Below, piece by piece: positions 18,746-29,083 of a DNA stretch of 64,000 bases. Source of the DNA: Amycolatopsis thailandensis (GTDB lineage Bacteria; Actinomycetota; Actinomycetes; Mycobacteriales; Pseudonocardiaceae); the NCBI RefSeq assembly GCF_002234405.1, contig NZ_NMQT01000073.1, positions 124,001 through 188,000 of the forward strand. The letters are read 5' to 3'. How positions within the stretch are numbered: the first letter of the stretch is position 1; each line of letters begins with the position of its first letter. The notes beneath the pieces are model-generated. The model made no database searches. It had not been told where the DNA came from and saw nothing but the letters and a program-made list of their open reading frames with translations. Made by a program: the position numbers and the translations under genes.

Positions 18746-19791
18746 CGATCGTCCAGCGCGCGTCCGACCTGATCGGGAGCACGCCGCTGCTGGAGCTCGC
18801 GCGCACCGGTACCGGGACGCGGCTCCTGCTCAAACTCGACCATCTGAACCCGACCGGTTCGTGCAAGGTCCGCATGGCCAGGCGGATGATCGACGACGCC
18901 GAGCTCGACGGCAGGCTGCGGCCGGGCGGGCACATCGTCGAGCCCACCTCCGGCAACACCGGGAACGGGCTCGCGCTGATCGCGCTGGAACGCGGCTACC
19001 GGTTCACCGCCGTGGTCGATCACCACGCGGCCCGCGAGAAGCTCCGGATGCTGCGCGCGCTGGGCGCGGAACTGGTGTTCGTCGAGTGCCCTTCGGACGG
19101 CGGGGTGAGCTCGGTCCAGCGGCGGCGGGTCGCGGCCCGGATCGCGGCGGAAACCGGGGCCTACCACCCCGATCAGCACAACCATCCCGGCAACGGCGAG
19201 GGGTACACCGGGCTGGCACTGGAACTGGTGCGGCAGCTGGGTTCCGTCGACGTGCTCGTCGCGGCGATCGGCACCGGCGGATCCCTGTGCGGGACGGCCC
19301 GCGCCCTGCGCGCGGCGGGAGCGGGCACGCACGCGGTGGCCGTCGAACCCGTCGGTTCCATCATCTTCGGTGGCGCGCCGGGGATCTATCACCAGACCGG
19401 GGCGGGCAGTCCCGCCGGGTTCCCGATCGGCGACAACGTGGACCGGTCGGTGATCGGCGAAGCCCACCGCGTTTCCGACAGCGACGCCTTCGCCGGAGCC
19501 CGCGTCGTCGCCCGGCGGACCGGTGTGCTGGTCGGCGGCACCACCGGCGGCGCGATCCACGTCGCCCTGCGGCGGCTTTACGCGTACCCGGCCGGAAGTC
19601 TCGTCGTGGTGCTGTGCAACGACGCCGGGGAGAAATACCTCGACTCGGTCTACGACGACGAATGGTTGCGCGCCAGGGGTGTGCTCGACGAACTCGCCCA
19701 CCGCCGGATGGAGCGCTGGTTCACCACCTACGCCGAGTCGGTCCGGGTGGCGACTCGTGACCGGCAGGCCCGGGTGGCGGTGGCGGCGTGA
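18742..19791 (+). CDS. cysteine synthase family PLP enzyme, SbnA-like
   Basis: 349 residues, fold-type II PLP enzyme. PLP lysine Lys42 in LNPTGSCKVRMA, substrate/PLP loop EPTSGNTGNGLA, phosphate loop GTGGSLCGTARA. SbnA condenses O-phospho-L-serine with L-glutamate by beta-replacement; an aspartate-using relative would make the first half of the EDDS skeleton (inference from the operon). The protein carries a C-terminal extension (DDEWLRARGVLDELAHRRME) also seen in SbnA-type enzymes. Overlaps both neighbours by four bases. Confidence 0.88.
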   Translation: MTIVQRASDLIGSTPLLELARTGTGTRLLLKLDHLNPTGSCKVRMARRMIDDAELDGRLRPGGHIVEPTSGNTGNGLALIALERGYRFTAVVDHHAAREKLRMLRALGAELVFVECPSDGGVSSVQRRRVAARIAAETGAYHPDQHNHPGNGEGYTGLALELVRQLGSVDVLVAAIGTGGSLCGTARALRAAGAGTHAVAVEPVGSIIFGGAPGIYHQTGAGSPAGFPIGDNVDRSVIGEAHRVSDSDAFAGARVVARRTGVLVGGTTGGAIHVALRRLYAYPAGSLVVVLCNDAGEKYLDSVYDDEWLRARGVLDELAHRRMERWFTTYAESVRVATRDRQARVAVAA

Positions 19792-21170
19792 GCACGGTGG
19801 TCCGGACACGCGGCTACCGGGCGCTCGTCGCGCTGGCGGCGCCGATCGCGGGCATCCAGCTGGCGCAGGTGGCGCTCACCAGTGTCGACCTGGCCATGCT
19901 CGGCCTGCTCGGGGTGACCGCGGTGGCGGCGGGCGGACTGGCGATCCTGCTCTACAACCAGATCCGCACTATGTGCGTCGGCATGGTCACCGGCGTCGGG
20001 AACCTCGTGGCCGCGGCGGCCGGGGCGGGAGAACTCCGCACCGGTACGGACGGGCTCGACGAGCGCGCGCGGGAGGAGATCCGGTCGCTCCTGCGGTCGG
20101 CCCTGCTCGTCGCGACCCTGACCGCGGCGGTCGGCGCCGCCGTCCTTTGTGGACTCGCGGCCGCGTTGCCGTTGCTGGGCCAGCAGCCGGAGATCGTCTC
20201 GCTGGCCAGGGCGATGATGTTCGCGCTGGCGGGCGGGCTCTTCCCGATGGTGTGGCTGAACGTGGTGCGGCAGTTCGCCGTCGGGCTGCGCCGTCCGGGA
20301 TCCCTGCTCGCGGTGACCCTCGTGTCGATCGCGGTCAACGCCGCGCTCAACGGCGCTTTCATCTACGGCTGGGCGGGTCTGCCCGAACTCGGCGTCACCG
20401 GGATCGGCCTGGCGACGACGCTGGTCCAGTTCTTCACGCTCGCCGTGTTCGCCTCGGCCGTCCGCCGGGACCCGCTGCTGCGGCCCATGGTTTCGCTCGC
20501 GCTCTGGCGCGCGGATCCCGCGGTGGTCCGGCGCGTCGTCCGGCACGGGACGCCGATCTGTTTCACCTACGGCTCGGAGGCCGCGATCACCTCGATCGCG
20601 ACGATGCTGATGGGTGCTTTCGGCCCGGCGATGCTCGCCGCGTCGAACGTCGCGAATCAGCTCGCCTACATCGTCTACCAGGTCAACATCGGGCTTTCGC
20701 AAGGATCGTCCATTTTGGTCAGTCGTGAGGTTTCCCGCGGCGAACGGCGTCAGGCCCCGGTGATCGCCCGGCAGGCGTTCACGCTTTCCTGGTCTTTCAT
20801 GGCGGTGGTGAGCCTGGGATACCTGGTGGTGCCGGGGGCCCTGTTGTGGCCGTTCCTGCACGACGAGACCGACGCGGTGGTACTCGGCACCGCGTCGACG
20901 CTGTTGCTGTTCGCCGTCGCGCAGCAGTACAGCAAGGGAACCCAGAACATCCTCGTCGGCTTGCTGCGCGGGCTCGGCGACACCGTTTCCGGGCTTCGTT
21001 GCACGCTCGTCGGGTACTGGGCCGTCGGGGTGCCCGCGATGTTCTTGTGCGCCTACGTGTTCGCTTGGGGCGGTTGGGGTGTTTGGGCCGGTCTGTGCCT
21101 CGGTTTCGCGGCGACCGCCGTCCTGCTCGGGCGACGGTTCGCCGGTTCCGTGACCGGGGTGGCGCGGTAG
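19788..21170 (+). CDS. MATE family efflux transporter
   Basis: 460 residues with about 12 hydrophobic segments, beginning ALVALAAPIAGIQLAQVALT and VDLAMLGLLG, typical of MATE/DinF antiporters. Last gene of the operon, GTGA overlap with the SbnA-like gene; most likely exports the metal-chelating product. Its final 118 bp overlap the convergent TPR gene, which is unusually long for a convergent overlap but both frames look genuine. Confidence 0.9.
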   Translation: MSTVVRTRGYRALVALAAPIAGIQLAQVALTSVDLAMLGLLGVTAVAAGGLAILLYNQIRTMCVGMVTGVGNLVAAAAGAGELRTGTDGLDERAREEIRSLLRSALLVATLTAAVGAAVLCGLAAALPLLGQQPEIVSLARAMMFALAGGLFPMVWLNVVRQFAVGLRRPGSLLAVTLVSIAVNAALNGAFIYGWAGLPELGVTGIGLATTLVQFFTLAVFASAVRRDPLLRPMVSLALWRADPAVVRRVVRHGTPICFTYGSEAAITSIATMLMGAFGPAMLAASNVANQLAYIVYQVNIGLSQGSSILVSREVSRGERRQAPVIARQAFTLSWSFMAVVSLGYLVVPGALLWPFLHDETDAVVLGTASTLLLFAVAQQYSKGTQNILVGLLRGLGDTVSGLRCTLVGYWAVGVPAMFLCAYVFAWGGWGVWAGLCLGFAATAVLLGRRFAGSVTGVAR

Positions 21171-22108
21171 CCGTCGATCCGGTCGAGCAGGTCGCGTGAG
21201 CCGGGATCGGTCGCGCGCCGGCGCAGCAGCCTCGCCAGCGGGCCGAGCCGGTCCTTCGTCCGGGTGGATCCGAGGCCGCGGGCCAGGTCCACGGCCTCGG
21301 TCCCGGTGCGGACGGCTTCGTCGAAATCGCCTTGGAGCGCGTGGTTCTGCGCGAGCATGCTCAGGGTGAGGGCCAGGCTGCGGGACATTTCCGTGCCGTA
21401 GCCGCCGGTGGCGTCGCGAAGCCGGGCGATCGCCTCGTCGCTGTGCCGGGGGCTGACCGTCTGGGCCAATTCGGTCAGGACGGTACCGCGCATCGCGGCC
21501 ATGTCCGTGGTACCGAAGAAGGCTTCCCAGGGGCGCGCGGCCGCCCAGGTGTCCATTCCCTCGAATTGGCTTTCGGCCCGCGCGAGGCTCGCGAGAGCGG
21601 CACGTTCGTCGCCGGTCATGGCCAGCGCCCACGCCTCGTTGACCGTCAGGATCGCCTGCGCCCGCCGGGAACCGGACCGGTGCGCGGCCGCCTGCCCCCG
21701 GCGGAGGTGACTCAGCCCGCCTTCGACGTCGTCATGGTGCAGGGCGAGCCTGGCGAGGCGATAGCAGATGTTGGCCATGAGGTTGTCGTTCCCGGCCTCG
21801 GTGGCGAGATCGAGCGCGCGGTCGAACCGGATTCGCGCCGGTACCCGGCGGCCGATGTCGAATTCCGTCCAGCCGAGCAGATTGTGCAGATCGGCGAGCA
21901 CGGTCAACAGCCGTTCCCGGAGCGCGCCGGGGACCGCGCCCCAATGAAGCAGGAGGCTGACCGTTTTCACGACGTGGACCGCGTCGCGGCTGAAGGCGCC
22001 GCCTTGGCGGTAGTCCAGTGCTCGCAGGACGCCGACAGCGTTTTCGACGCACTCGACGTTGGCGGTCCCGACGAGATGCGGCGGCTCGCCGTTTCCGGTC
22101 TCCGTCAT
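21053..22108 (-). CDS. TPR-containing protein of the actinobacterial regulator type
   Basis: 351 residues from the ATG at 22108, preceded by GGTGGA; a GTG five codons upstream would bury that ribosome binding site. Helical repeats with TPR periodicity (RFDRALDLATEAGNDNLMAN, LARAESQFEGMDTW, FDEAVRTGTEAVDLARGLG). It resembles the C-terminal sensor half of actinomycete XRE-TPR regulators but has no recognisable helix-turn-helix. Regulatory role is a guess from that likeness. The C-terminal tail is Pro/Arg rich and overlaps the MATE gene. Confidence 0.7.
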   Translation of the reverse strand: MTETGNGEPPHLVGTANVECVENAVGVLRALDYRQGGAFSRDAVHVVKTVSLLLHWGAVPGALRERLLTVLADLHNLLGWTEFDIGRRVPARIRFDRALDLATEAGNDNLMANICYRLARLALHHDDVEGGLSHLRRGQAAAHRSGSRRAQAILTVNEAWALAMTGDERAALASLARAESQFEGMDTWAAARPWEAFFGTTDMAAMRGTVLTELAQTVSPRHSDEAIARLRDATGGYGTEMSRSLALTLSMLAQNHALQGDFDEAVRTGTEAVDLARGLGSTRTKDRLGPLARLLRRRATDPGSRDLLDRIDGYRATPVTEPANRRPSRTAVAAKPRHRPAQTPQPPQANT

Positions 22109-22284
22109 GAGTCCACCCCGCACGAGTCGTGCCCCTCACGAGGATTTACCCGGAATTGATTGTTTTCAAACGTTCGCGGGAGGGGCGGCGTCGGTACAGA
22201 TGGTCGTGAGTCGCGTTTCGGGTTAGCGCCGACCGTGTCTTAGGTGGCTGCTGGGTTCCGGCTGCCGCGGAGCGCGAGTCCGGT

Positions 22285-22335
22285 CCGTGAAGGCCTCCTT
22301 ACCTACCCTGAAGGTAGTGAAGGAGGCCTTCACGG
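22285..22335. repeat. long perfect hairpin, GTGAAGGCC family
   Basis: Perfect 16-bp arms CCGTGAAGGCCTCCTT and AAGGAGGCCTTCACGG with an inner CTACC/GGTAG stem in the loop. The same GTGAAGGCC...GGCCTTCAC theme recurs at 25142-25192, so it is a dispersed intergenic element. It lies between the divergent TPR gene and furA. Confidence 0.75.
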
Positions 22336-22367
22336 CGGACGGGAGCGGCGGTGACCGATCACCCTGA

Positions 22368-25112
<2,745 letters not shown>

Positions 25113-25141
25113 CGCCTTTCGCCCGCTGAATGCGTCTCCGC

Positions 25142-25192
25142 GCGTGAAGGCCCCCTTCCCTCGGCTCAGCCAAGGGAAGGGGCCTTCACGCG
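25142..25192. terminator. bidirectional hairpin between katG and the ANTAR gene
   Basis: About 19-bp stem (GCGTGAAGGCCCCCTTCCCT against AGGGAAGGGGCCTTCACGC, one bulged C) with a loop of about 11 bases. It lies 30 bp after the katG stop and just before the stop of the convergent ANTAR gene. Confidence 0.75.
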
Positions 25193-25194
25193 CT

Positions 25195-25977
25195 TCAGAG
25201 GGTGTCGAGTTCGGTGTGCCGGGTCGCGAGGGTGCGGGCGACTTCGGCGAGTTTGACGTTGAGGTCCTGAGAGGTGCGGCGAAGCAGGTCGAAGGCCTCG
25301 TCGGCGGTCAGGCCGCGCCGCTGCATGAGGATCCCCTTCGCCTGCCCGATGACGTCGCGGGATTCGACGGCCCGCCGGAGATGGTTCACCTCCAGCTCGG
25401 CCCGGTTCACGGCGCCGGTGCCCGCCAGGGCGAGTGAACCGTGGGTGGCCAGCAGCAGCGCGGTGTCCTGAGCCAGGGAGTCGAGAGCGCCGGTGCGGTG
25501 GCTGTAGATGTTCAGCGCCCCGGGCAACCTGGGAGGTTTCGCGTCGGGCACCAGCACGGTGGACAGGATCGAGTGGTAACCGTGCCGGACGGCGGCCTCG
25601 GAGAAGTCCGGCCACCTCTTCTCCGCCGTCAGGTCTTCACTGCGGATGTAACCGGGGCTTCCGCTGTCGGCGGCATCGACGCAAGGGCCGGTCCCGGCGC
25701 GGTATTGCACCTCGTCGAGCTCTAGCGCGACCTCACCGGTCGACACCGGGGTGTGGAAGGTCCCGTCCGGGGCACGGAGGGTGACCGACACCAGGTCCGC
25801 GCCCGGCACCACCCGGTACGCGGCGTCGATGACCTGTTCGAGGACCTGGGCCGGGGTCGAGGCGGCCAGCAGCAGGCGGGTGAGCTCGACGAACTGCTCG
25901 GACAGCGGGCCCGCTGACGCGTCACCGCCCACGCCGAATTCGGCCTTGTCACGCTGCCAGAGTGCTTCGTCCGCCAT
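25195..25977 (-). CDS. GAF and ANTAR domain protein
   Basis: 260 residues. A GAF sensor domain occupies about residues 30-175 (ELTRLLLAASTPAQVLEQVI, AGTGPCVDAADSG); an ANTAR RNA-binding domain follows at about 190-255 (RDVIGQAKGILMQRRGLTAD, EAFDLLRRTSQDLNVKL). ANTAR proteins bind paired hairpins in nascent mRNA and prevent termination. Target and GAF ligand unknown. This is the last chromosomal gene before the prophage. Confidence 0.92.
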   Translation of the reverse strand: MADEALWQRDKAEFGVGGDASAGPLSEQFVELTRLLLAASTPAQVLEQVIDAAYRVVPGADLVSVTLRAPDGTFHTPVSTGEVALELDEVQYRAGTGPCVDAADSGSPGYIRSEDLTAEKRWPDFSEAAVRHGYHSILSTVLVPDAKPPRLPGALNIYSHRTGALDSLAQDTALLLATHGSLALAGTGAVNRAELEVNHLRRAVESRDVIGQAKGILMQRRGLTADEAFDLLRRTSQDLNVKLAEVARTLATRHTELDTL

Positions 25978-26256
25978 CAGTGGCCCTCCTGTAGGGTGCC
26001 GTTTCCCTCATCGGTTACCCAGTGACACCCGCCGTCAATCGACGGTCGAACTAGTCCGATGTGGACGGTGGATCAGGGGTCGACCCGCTTGCGCAGCAGG
26101 CAGAACACGTTCCCCTCCGCAATACCCCACATGTGACATCTTTTCTCCAAGGTCCCTCCCGGGGCTCGAAAACCGTTGTGGGGCAAGGGTTAAGTGCCGT
26201 TGAAGAGATCCTAGCCTGCTGCTCGCCATGAGCTGAGCAGGCCGCTCCGTGCCCTG

Positions 26257-26463
26257 CTAGGCGCTGGCGGCGGGGTCGCCCGGCTCAGCCTGTCGTCGGC
26301 TGGTCTGCTCCTGGATGAGTGCGGCGCGGACGTAGGCGTCAACCTCCCAGTCGGGGACTGAGTGATCGGCCAGGACTTCGTAGGTGCCGTCAGTGCCAAA
26401 CCTGATCGCTATGGATCTCAGTCCGCCGAGGTCGACGCGCGTCAACGTGTACTCGTCCGTCAC
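26257..26463 (-). CDS. small hypothetical protein at the prophage left end
   Basis: 68 residues from a GTG at 26463 preceded by GGGAGGGG. The peptide (VTDEYTLTRVDLGGLRSIAI onward) is acidic with a TSRRQAEPGD tail; no family recognised. Upstream extension of the frame is Cys/Gly-rich and unlike coding sequence. Could belong to the prophage or to the host flank. Confidence 0.55.
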   Translation of the reverse strand: MTDEYTLTRVDLGGLRSIAIRFGTDGTYEVLADHSVPDWEVDAYVRAALIQEQTSRRQAEPGDPAASA

Positions 26464-26613
26464 AGGCCCACACCCCTCCCGCCCCATCGGAGGCCAGCGG
26501 TCGAAGGCTTCGCCGCAGCCCCTGTGGCATCCCCTGACCGGACGGTAACAATCGCCCGATCGTCCTACCACCTTGATACTTACGGGTGTTTACGGCCGGG
26601 GGTGTCTCGGCAA

Positions 26614-27066
26614 CTAAGCAGTTTCCGCAGGTAACGACGCATCTTTCGGCAGGACAACGCGGAGATTTGTCGCGTTTTCGAACGCATTGAGCACATCTTG
26701 CGGGGTTTCGTCATCTGGGGTGATGATCACCCAGCGTTCACCCGGTTGGCCCCCTACTTCCGGGTTCGTACCACCCGTATGGATGCGGGCATTCTTGACG
26801 TGAACGTCGACCACGTTGCGTTGTTGCAGGTTAAGGGACTCCAGGGCGGCAGCCGCCACCACGTCGGGCTCGACCTCCAACGCGGCGGCGACGCCCATGA
26901 TCGTCTTCGTGCGGGGGAAGTCCTGCATCGGCCGGTCCGGGTTGCCCAGGTGGAACAGGCCAGTCGGTACCGGGGCACCCTTCTGTCGCGCACGGTCCGC
27001 GAGTTCGCGCCAGGTAAGGCCGTCGCGATCTTTGATCATGTTGATCAGTTCGCAGAGATTCACCAC
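26614..27066 (-). CDS. putative phage repressor (helix-turn-helix)
   Basis: About 150 residues from the GTG at 27066, which follows AGGGGCG; the frame continues upstream to a GTG at 27174 but runs into the operator region. The N-terminus (LCELINMIKDRDGLTWRELA DRAR) looks like a helix-turn-helix, and the middle includes FPRTKTIMGVAAALEVEPDV, a typical XRE pattern. Divergent from another small HTH gene, the usual repressor/Cro arrangement of a lysogeny switch. C-terminal function unknown. Confidence 0.65.
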   Translation of the reverse strand: MVNLCELINMIKDRDGLTWRELADRARQKGAPVPTGLFHLGNPDRPMQDFPRTKTIMGVAAALEVEPDVVAAAALESLNLQQRNVVDVHVKNARIHTGGTNPEVGGQPGERWVIITPDDETPQDVLNAFENATNLRVVLPKDASLPAETA

Positions 27067-27082
27067 ACCGCCCCTAGGCCCC

Positions 27083-27162
27083 GACGTGGCCCACGTCGCA
27101 GGAATTAAAGCACGTTTAACTGACTGTAACCGTTGCGGCCGTGTTGAAACCAATTTAACGTG
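27083..27162. promoter_or_regulatory. immunity operator region with inverted half-sites
   Basis: Between the divergent HTH genes: a 15-bp palindrome GACGTGGCCCACGTC at 27083-27097, then CACGTTTAAC (27111-27120) and its inverted partner ATTTAACGTG (27153-27162, 8 of 10 matching). The stretch is A/T richer than its surroundings. Likely binding sites of the repressor or Cro-like protein; promoters not resolved. Confidence 0.5.
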
Positions 27163-27271
27163 GAGATCAGACACGGTCTTTACGGCCCTTGACCAGGGCC
27201 AATGACGCGGTCGGCGGATCTTGGGCCGCCGCGCGGATCACCCATGCTTGCTAACCCAACAGGAGTTCGTC

Positions 27272-27577
27272 GTGGCTACATACGTGCGAGCGTCAGACGC
27301 TAGCGCACTTCGGGAGCTTGTCGAAGCGACCGGTCGGCATGCGGACGTGGCGTTCCGTGCGGGCATCTCGCCGGTTCGGCTGAGCCAGGTGTTGAACGGG
27401 GCATCGCCGGTGATTCCGCTCCAGCAGGCGGCAAAGCTGGAAGACGTTCTCGGCGTGCCGCACGGCACCTTCTTCGTGGTCGACGACCCGGCCGCGAGCC
27501 CGGAGTTGATCGGCCCCTACCTCGCGCGTGGCGACGCCACGGACGAAGAGGACGACGGCGCGTCGGGTGCGGCATGA
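27272..27577 (+). CDS. Cro-like helix-turn-helix protein
   Basis: 101 residues from the GTG at 27272, six bases after AGGAG. HTH core DVAFRAGISPVRLSQVLNGA with the following helix QQAAKLEDVLGVPHGTFFVV, as in XRE regulators, then an acidic tail. First rightward gene of the prophage, so a Cro or early regulator. It overlaps the next gene by ATGA. Confidence 0.75.
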   Translation: MATYVRASDASALRELVEATGRHADVAFRAGISPVRLSQVLNGASPVIPLQQAAKLEDVLGVPHGTFFVVDDPAASPELIGPYLARGDATDEEDDGASGAA

Positions 27578-27762
27578 CCGGAAAGCCAGCTCGGCCGGTG
27601 CTCTCCGATGGCGACCTCGAACGGCTCGGCATCAGTCGCAGCCTCGCCGAGTACGTCGCCGACATCGCCGATGACCACGGCCCGTTCACTCCCGCGCAGC
27701 GGGACCAGCTGGCGGTCCTGCTGCGGCCGGACCCCACCAAGCGCCTGGCCCGTGGCGCATAG
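27574..27762 (+). CDS. small phage hypothetical protein
   Basis: 62 residues (MTGKPARPVLSDGDLERLGI onward), probably helical, start overlapping the HTH gene stop. It resembles short actinophage proteins of the form 'FTPAQRDQLAVLLRP' found near early regulators. No function known. Confidence 0.65.
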   Translation: MTGKPARPVLSDGDLERLGISRSLAEYVADIADDHGPFTPAQRDQLAVLLRPDPTKRLARGA

Positions 27763-27847
27763 CGGACCAGGCGGGAGCTGGCCGACGGGTAGCCCCCGAC
27801 ATCTCGTCGGCCAGCTCCCGATCTCTCTGACCGGATCGGAGCTACGG

Positions 27848-28024
27848 ATGACCACCCCCATCACGCAGCAGCACGACGACCAGGAAGGCAGGCACGTGCT
27901 TCACGAAGCGGACGAGTGCACCCGACGGGATGTGGTGTACCTGTACGGCGAGATCACCAACCTGGTCATGCCCGTACCCCGACGCGACGCGCCCGCACGG
28001 CACTGGAATGGGCAGGTCGCGTGA
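27848..28024 (+). CDS. small phage hypothetical protein
   Basis: 58 residues (MTTPITQQHDDQEGRHVLHE onward), ATG after GGAGCTACGG. The stop overlaps the next ATG. Unknown function; accepted for its place in a tight early-gene string. Confidence 0.5.
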   Translation: MTTPITQQHDDQEGRHVLHEADECTRRDVVYLYGEITNLVMPVPRRDAPARHWNGQVA

Positions 28025-28218
28025 TGGCCGCCCGCCTGCTTGCTCCCGCCCCAACCGGCCGCCACGCCCGGCTGAGCACGCTCGACCGCTGGCGAACCGC
28101 GCTCCGCCGGTCGGCGATGACCGCCCGAGCGCTGCCGCGGGCCATCGTCGGTGTCGTCGCCGCTATGGCGTGCCTGGGTTTCGCCCTCGGCTTCACGATC
28201 GCCGGGGTTGTCCTGTGA
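28024..28218 (+). CDS. small single-span membrane protein
   Basis: 64 residues. A basic N-terminus (RLSTLDRWRTALRRS) precedes one hydrophobic helix, IVGVVAAMACLGFALGFTIA. TGATG junction with the upstream gene and GTGA overlap with the next. Possibly an early membrane protein; function unknown. Confidence 0.6.
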   Translation: MAARLLAPAPTGRHARLSTLDRWRTALRRSAMTARALPRAIVGVVAAMACLGFALGFTIAGVVL

Positions 28219-28478
28219 ACGACGAGACCGAGACGGAGAAGACCGTGACCGAGACCGCCCAGGACAACGCCGAGACGACCGAGCTGCCGAACCCGGTGAC
28301 CGACGAAGTCGTTCTCCCGCTGACTGTTCAGTGGCAGAAGCGCGATCCCGACACTCCGGTGTTCAACGAGACGATGGACGAGCTGGCCGACCAGCTTCCC
28401 TCCTTCGACACCACCGGCGGCTCGCCGGCTGACGCACCCGCCTCCGACGACGACCGCGACGGCGGTGAGCAGGACTGA
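28215..28478 (+). CDS. acidic phage hypothetical protein
   Basis: 87 residues from a GTG overlapping the upstream stop. Very rich in Asp, Glu and Thr, with a central VVLPLTVQWQKRDPDTPVFN stretch. No family recognised. Confidence 0.6.
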   Translation: MNDETETEKTVTETAQDNAETTELPNPVTDEVVLPLTVQWQKRDPDTPVFNETMDELADQLPSFDTTGGSPADAPASDDDRDGGEQD

Positions 28479-28499
28479 CGGCGACCCGACGAAGGAACC

Positions 28500-28702
28500 A
28501 TGACTGCCCCGGCGGTTGCGGGCGGCAGGTCAAGCCCGAGTTCTACGCCTGCCGGACGTGCTGGCTACGGCTTCCGCAGTCGCTCCGCGAGGCGATCACG
28601 ACCGCGAACAAGCGGAAGACGACCGCGCACTCCGTCGCCATGTACGACGCGCACGAGTGGTTCCGCGCCCATCCGCTGACCGTTCAAGTCGGTGATCAGT
28701 GA
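28500..28702 (+). pseudogene. zinc-ribbon-like small protein with displaced start
   Basis: The coding frame reads CPGGCGRQVKPEFYACRTCW then LRLPQSLREAITTANKRKTT, a treble-Cys small actinophage protein, and ends at 28702. It has no ATG, GTG or TTG start: upstream only CTG (28475) before a stop. An ATG at 28500 sits one base out of frame (ATGAC-TGCCCC). One extra base would give M-T-C-P-G-G-C, the expected beginning, so a one-base deletion or a sequencing error is likely. Confidence 0.6.
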
Positions 28703-29083
28703 TTGCCCCGCGCGTTCTACCACTTCACCTGCGAACACCGGGCACGTTCGATCCAGCGAAGCCGTGAGCTGCGCCCGAACCGGCACCCGCTGCTCGGGCA
28801 CTGGCTGGTCTGGCTGACAGACCTGCCGCAGCCCGACCGCTGGGGGCTGGGCCTCACGTCCAACTGGCTCACCTGCGACCGCACGGCTGTGCGGGTGTCG
28901 GTCCAGCCAACGGACGACATCGTTCGCTGGACGGCCTGGGCGCTGTGGCACAAGGTTCCGCCGGTCATGCTCGACGTTCTCCACGAGGACGCCCGGCCTG
29001 AGCACTGGTGGGTCGCTACGGTTCCGCTCCAGGTCAGCGACATTGCCGCGGCTACCTCCCGCGGTCTGCGGAGGACGTCGTGA
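28703..29083 (+). CDS. phage hypothetical protein, possible ADP-ribosyltransferase-like fold
   Basis: 126 residues from a TTG directly after the upstream stop. The sequence FYHFTCEHRARSIQRSRELR with LVWLTDLPQPDRWGLGLTSN and a central CDRTAVRVSV recalls compact ART-like toxins or modifying enzymes (H-x-T, then a loop with LT and a strand), but I cannot confirm catalytic residues. GTGA overlap with the exonuclease gene. Confidence 0.6.
   Translation: MPRAFYHFTCEHRARSIQRSRELRPNRHPLLGHWLVWLTDLPQPDRWGLGLTSNWLTCDRTAVRVSVQPTDDIVRWTAWALWHKVPPVMLDVLHEDARPEHWWVATVPLQVSDIAAATSRGLRRTS

Noticed and set aside
19728-21632. 634-codon minus-strand frame over the MATE gene
   Set aside because: Shadow; only the separate frame ending at 21053 gives a sensible TPR protein.
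25978-26256. tRNA or att core at the prophage left end
   Set aside because: No cloverleaf could be folded and the right end of the prophage is outside the window, so no repeat partner can be compared.
27574-27762. antitoxin for the preceding HTH gene
   Set aside because: HTH plus small downstream gene can look like a toxin-antitoxin pair, but neither product has toxin features and the place fits phage immunity.
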